Below are positions 59,571-64,000 of a stretch of 64,000 bases of DNA, in pieces; the stretch's first letter is position 1; every line of letters starts with the position of its first letter. The DNA comes from Branchiostoma floridae. Its lineage: Eukaryota > Chordata > Leptocardii > Amphioxiformes > Branchiostomatidae. Below the pieces are notes generated by a model. The model was given only the letters and a program-made list of their open reading frames with translations, did no database searches and had not been told where the DNA came from. Position numbers and translations under genes: made by a program. The stretch spans positions 2,586,342 to 2,650,341 of the forward strand of contig NC_049989.1 in assembly GCF_000003815.2 (NCBI RefSeq). The letters are read 5' to 3'.

Positions 59571-60827
59571 AGACATAGTTCACAGTGGTTAAAATATACA
59601 GCGCAATTCACACATTTAGGTTACCTGTGTTACAATGTAGTGCTGAATGGCAGCTGCTCCAGACCCTTCCTATTCAGCCCCACCAATTACAAGCTCCTTG
59701 CAATTCAGCTTATGGTGCCAAGAGATCTACTTGTCCGTAATTCAAAACTGTATATGTTCAATAACATCCTGGACCTGGATTTTCTGTACTACTACTACTA
59801 GTACCTGTACCCACCCATGCATGTGCATGGATTTACATGTCCCATCCGTATCCAACTTGTATCACACAGGCTTACAGGCTTTCATCAAATGAATTGAATA
59901 CAGTCTTCATGTGCGCCGAGTGCAGCACAGTCTAAAATTTAAATACCAGACTTTGATGTTGGATAGCTGTTGGTACAAGTTTTGTTTGTTGACACTGTGT
60001 ATTGTGCATCACCCTGGTCCCATCCTTCCTGCAGGTCAGATCACCATCCCACCCAAGGGAGTAGCTCAAAATAAATCATAGTTCAATTAGAACACTGTTC
60101 TAGTTGGTGTCAGCACAATGATAAAATAATTGCGGTCCTCTGAAGTTGCTAAAATCAAACAAATCAAGAAGGAGAGTCTGTAGGACACATTTCTCCGTGA
60201 AGTAAATTATGGTGTTGTTTTAGATGTTGTACGGTTTGTTTTAGATGTTTGATACATGGCAAATGTCAGACTAAACTTAAAAATAATCTTGACAGTGCAA
60301 AGACTCAGTCCCATACCCAGACAAATATGTATCTAATTGCTGTTTCCGTTTTATGTTCTTGTTCATCATAACAAAAGGCACTAACCATGAGTACAGTGTA
60401 CTAGAGCTAACCCAACATCTGCTTGGATCTTTGAGAGCTGTTTCCTTTAATAAGCCACCAAAGGACAGTAAAACAACACCTGCTTCGAGAAAAGGCTGTA
60501 AGTGGGGACCAAAACAAGCAGACTGCATCTCTCTATGAATGTTCCACAATTTTCTGAATATAGGAGTGTTCTTTGAAAATTACAGTGTAAGCAAAACAAT
60601 GTGCATTATCAGTTTGTCACATAGGTACCATTTGCCAAAGTAGTGTGTCATACTCATAGTTATCTACCGAACCAATCGTGAGATACATGTCAAGCTGCAA
60701 GGAGCACAAACTCAGACAATTTCAAAACCCCTTGTCACGTCAGCATGTCACCTTCCTTTCCAGGAAGTAATTACAGTATACTGTATCAAGTCACTCCTGC
60801 AAGGTCTCAGAGAATATGTGTTCTTAT

Positions 60828-61575
60828 TACCACCATGAAAAATGGAGGTATAGTTTTTTGGTGTGTCTATCTGTGTGTCCGGATATTTGTTGTCACCATA
60901 GCTCGAGAACCTCCAGATGGATTGTGATGATATTTGGTATGTGGGTAGGGGTTGGGAAGACGAAGGTCAAGGTTGATTTTGGGCCCCCTGGTGTGCAACC
61001 TCGGTACTGCAGTAGAACTTTGATTTTTCGTATCTTTTGACCTGGACATGCTATGTTCTTGATTTTTTGGTGGCAGATAGCTTGTGATGTAGGGAAGAAG
61101 TGATGTATGTTTTGGTCCGCTAGCGGCTTGCTCTGGAACTGCAGGAGCATTCTGGTCAAAATCTTCCAAGAAGCATAACGGAACATAGGAATGACAGATT
61201 TCCATGATATATAGAATGCAGGCATCCTTGGCAGAGATGTATATATTGAAGTGCAAATTATGCAAATTTGAACTTAATCTGCATAATTAATGAAGAAAAT
61301 CAGTATTTAGTGTTTTCCATTATAGGACTCAAATACATGTAACATGTGCAGTTTGTGGCAGGTAGAAGATTAGCAGATACAAATTATGCAAATAGCTCCA
61401 TAATTTGCATAATTAATTTGAAATTGTCATAACTATTCTAAGTACAGTTAAATGATTGGATTGTCAACATTGTTACCTGTGTAACATGTGTAAGTTAGTT
61501 AAAGTTGTACATAACCAAGCATAAATTATGCAGATGTGCAAGTCATTTGCATTATAAGAATATTTCATGGAGGTA
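60828..61575 (-). repeat. 745-bp dispersed repeat, inverted copy
   Basis: Reverse-orientation relative of 18569-19314 over its full length. It begins with the hairpin TACCACCATGAAAAATGG then AGGTA and ends TTTCATGGAGGTA. Shared words include GACCTGGACATGCTATG, TTTTTGGTGGCAGATAGC and TAATTTGCATAATTAA. Confidence 0.7.
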
Positions 61576-61675
61576 TGAGGTCAGAGGGCCAAAGAAAAAC
61601 AGTTTCCAGCTTTCACTTTTACAATTATCTGTCCTTAAAACTTGCAAGCAATTCTGTGCAGTGTGTACAAGTCAT

Positions 61676-61790
61676 GGCCTGGTATCTAACCATGTTATAT
61701 AACTCCCTAGTCTCTTCTATTGTATCTGCAAGGATTTGCAGAGAGGACAAAGGAGACTTGGAGCTATAAAAGGGCTGGATACCAGGCTAT
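61676..61790. repeat. Short MITE-like element with GCCTGGTAT / ATACCAGGC ends
   Basis: The left end GGCCTGGTATCTAACC...TATATAACTCCCTAGTCTC is mirrored by GGAGACTTGGAGCTATAAAA and GGCTGGATACCAGGCTA. Related to 45225-45503. Confidence 0.6.
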
Positions 61791-61799
61791 TTAGTTGTG

Positions 61800-63270
61800 A
61801 AATGCTTGTGGTTAAAGATCAATCAGTGTCATCAGCAACGGAAGGTTCAAGTTAAAGGCAATGTATCTGACTGTAGGTTATTCTGCCAGACATTCATCTC
61901 TATGTCTTTGCATTTGTCAGTTTGTTTTCTAAAGTGCAACTCACATGTGCTACGCAATAACTGCATCCATCTTTCTTTTGTTTTGTAAATGGTGTTGCTC
62001 AATACAAGGCCAGTGCTGGCCACATTTAAGCTAAGGACTGAACTAATTGAAGATGTAAGGCGATAGCTGTGTACTTGGTGTGGAAATCTAATGTGGGTTG
62101 TATTTGTGTGGGAAGCACTCCCCAGAAAAAGAGTTCCACATTTAGTCAAAGGATAGACGCTTTTGCTAAAAGGGGGTATTATTGTACACTTTCCACACAA
62201 GAGGTATAACATTTTACTGCACGTGCTTACTTGGCAGTTGCATTCTTTCTTACTGTGGATGTGTTTAATACCATGATATACTGAAGTTGATAGTCCCAGT
62301 GCTAGTAAGACATCTACATTGTTACTATAATGCCCCTAGATAAAAGTAACACTTACAGCACAACAGATCTGTGGGTCCTTAAAACTAAAGAGGGAGGTAG
62401 CCTGCTGAGGTAGCCACCCTGCTATAGCCTGCCCACCATTTCCAGACACCCTATTACAAGAATCCCTTTCTCAGTTTTTTGAATGTCATCTGTAGGAGTT
62501 TCATCCACTGAGCCTGGCTTGGCATTCCTTTCTATGATTATATGTGCATGCGGTAAGAAAGAATATTTGGAGCTTAATAATAATAATGATAATAATAATA
62601 ATATTTGTTTAGGTGTCAGAACAGTCATACAGGTCTGGACCTAAACAACTGTGCCTGTCCTGTACCTTCAAACAAACTAAATACTGATGGACACAACTTT
62701 TTAAGAGTACAGATAAGTAAATTCCAAAGCAATGATGACTATTGTTATATTCTTGCAGTTGATAATCAAAAAGTAACTTTGCTAGAGGTTGAAATAGATG
62801 TTAGTATTCATATAAAGATTCCAATTTATCATTTTAAAAGTCATTAAGCTACAATCATTATTTTATAGCTTAAAAGATGATTGATCAAACTTGTTAATGT
62901 ACATGATCTGGTCTGGAACTTTCCTAAAACAGTGTTAGTCTGGCTTCGTAACCTGGTGTACTTGAAGTTGAATATTGATATTGTTTGCTTTTTGTTTGAA
63001 CCTTTAAATTTATTTATTCATGAAAAGCTCAAATCCGCCTGCAGTAATACTATGGCTGTTTTTAACATCTCTTGCAATCAGGTGGAATCTGAAAGTCACT
63101 TTTGAATAAGCATAACTTGAATTTGTAAGCTCTACTATTAGTACACCAGTAGGTATTGACAGTCACTCTCAGCTGCCAGCTGTACTGCATGGCTACCACC
63201 TGTGTCCCTCTAATGGGAATATCCAAAATCTGTGAGGGATTGTAATCCAAAGCAGTGACCCTGTAGTGTA
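61800..63270. other. No gene recognised
   Basis: Short open frames only, an AAT-rich run near 62577-62604 and no recognisable domains. Confidence 0.4.
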
Positions 63271-63279
63271 CCACTGATC

Positions 63280-63607
63280 TAGCCTGGAATCCAGCCGTAC
63301 TGTGCGTTGGTCGCTCTGCTCCTGCCAGTACGTCTGGCATTCGTTAGCATTGGAACGATCGGCATTTGAATATTCGCACACTTTATGTGCGCGATTTCTG
63401 ATTGGCTGTTGGCTCCAAGCCCCCTTCGCAAAGCACCACCAAGGTGGAAATCGAGCACACAGAATCATGTTTACAGTTCGTAATCGAACGGAACACTACT
63501 TCTATCTTTCCCGCATTAATGACCGATCGTTCCAATGCTAACGAATGCCAGACGTGTTCGCAAGGAAGTAGAGCGACCAAAGCACAACACGGCTGGATTC
63601 CAGGCTA
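63280..63607. mobile_element. Long-TIR element with 9-bp target duplication (MULE-like)
   Basis: Terminal inverted repeats of roughly 90 bp begin TAGCCTGGAATCCAGCCG and share GGTCGCTCT, CGTCTGGCATTCGTTAGC and ATTGGAACGATCGG. The 9-bp direct repeat CCACTGATC flanks it (63271-63279 and 63608-63616). Long TIRs with 9-bp duplications suggest a Mutator-like origin. No transposase. Confidence 0.75.
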
Positions 63608-63760
63608 CCACTGATCAATATTGACTGAAGAAAGCGATGCATATGTCAAATGCAGATGTACCAGCACCTTATAAGGTACAGAGTCTGATTTAGTATTGTC
63701 TCAATGGCTGAAATTGTCTATGATGGCTTCCAGAACACAACTAGCAAGAACATTAATGTA

Positions 63761-64000
63761 CAGTCAAACCTGTATTAGCGGCCACCACATGGCCATAGTG
63801 GCCACTTTTTGTCGGTCCTTTGGATTCGTAATGATTAAGAAATAGGCTTAGCGGCCACTTGTCCAACGCGGCCACGGCCACACGGCCGGTCCCATCGATA
63901 CAGAAACACTGCCTATTGCAACCGTACAGCGGCCACATGTCACCCTGCGCCGAGTTTGAAATCGTAGTTTGCAAGGATTTGGAATTCCCAACAGGGTCAT
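63761..64000. repeat. Pogo-like repeat end, cut by the window edge
   Basis: Starts TA-CAGTCAAACCTGTATTAG with AGCGGCCAC words. It matches 22408-22612 internally and shares its end with the element at 17447. It runs off the window. Confidence 0.6.

Noticed and set aside
62422-62628. 68-codon minus-strand frame with a leucine-rich stretch (LLLLSLLLLSS)
   Set aside because: The leucine run comes from an AAT microsatellite on the other strand; no signal-peptide gene is supported.

Overview
The window is nuclear DNA of an invertebrate deuterostome. A lancelet (Branchiostoma) is the best guess. The genes are split by many short GT-AG introns and include a nine-exon RAD51C orthologue, an alpha-2,8-type (ST8Sia) sialyltransferase, a CUB/Frizzled/Sushi receptor and a large RHIM/TRADD-N/TPR protein of an innate-immune kind. 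There is much short transposon debris. Species is inferred, not proven. All gene models were assembled by hand from splice signals and exon phase; every joined model has a total coding length divisible by three.

Layout. 1-5.9 kb: no gene seen, one short CAGGG-ended element at the left edge. 5.9-14.9 kb, minus strand: an eight-exon gene for about 1,942 aa with RHIM motifs, a TRADD-N-like domain, TPR-like modules, a GlnD-type nucleotidyltransferase domain and a homogenised array of 44-aa TPRs. Eroded, frameshifted TPR modules follow its stop codon. 15-27.5 kb: a repeat-rich desert with CAGGG-ended elements, a TA-flanked pogo-like element, a 745-bp dispersed repeat, two long degenerate tandem arrays and a region with duplicated kappaB-like site pairs. 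27.6-41.8 kb, minus strand: a type I membrane receptor (signal peptide, CUB, Frizzled CRD, Sushi, CUB, Sushi, CUB, three Sushi, TM, NPxY tail) with three alternative TM exons. 42.4-47.9 kb, plus strand: RAD51C, head to head with the receptor across about 520 bp carrying two ETS-type motifs. 48.6-52.3 kb, minus strand: a complete four-exon ST8Sia-like gene, convergent with RAD51C. 52.3-56.7 kb: intergenic, with an intact hAT-type MITE and a foldback element. 56.7-57.0 kb, minus strand: the terminal exon of a second ST8Sia copy whose other exons were not found. 57.5-58.4 kb, plus strand: a tentative unidentified gene starting next to a YY1-like motif. 58.4-64 kb: mostly repeats.

The most interesting locus is the RHIM/TRADD-N/nucleotidyltransferase/TPR gene. 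It joins in one polypeptide an amyloid-type death-signalling motif, a TRADD-type adaptor fold and a repeat array of the kind used for recognition, which suggests a one-protein sensor-adaptor. Second is the receptor: its three TM exons are all phase 1-2, so the reading frame itself makes them mutually exclusive, and skipping all three would give a soluble ectodomain.
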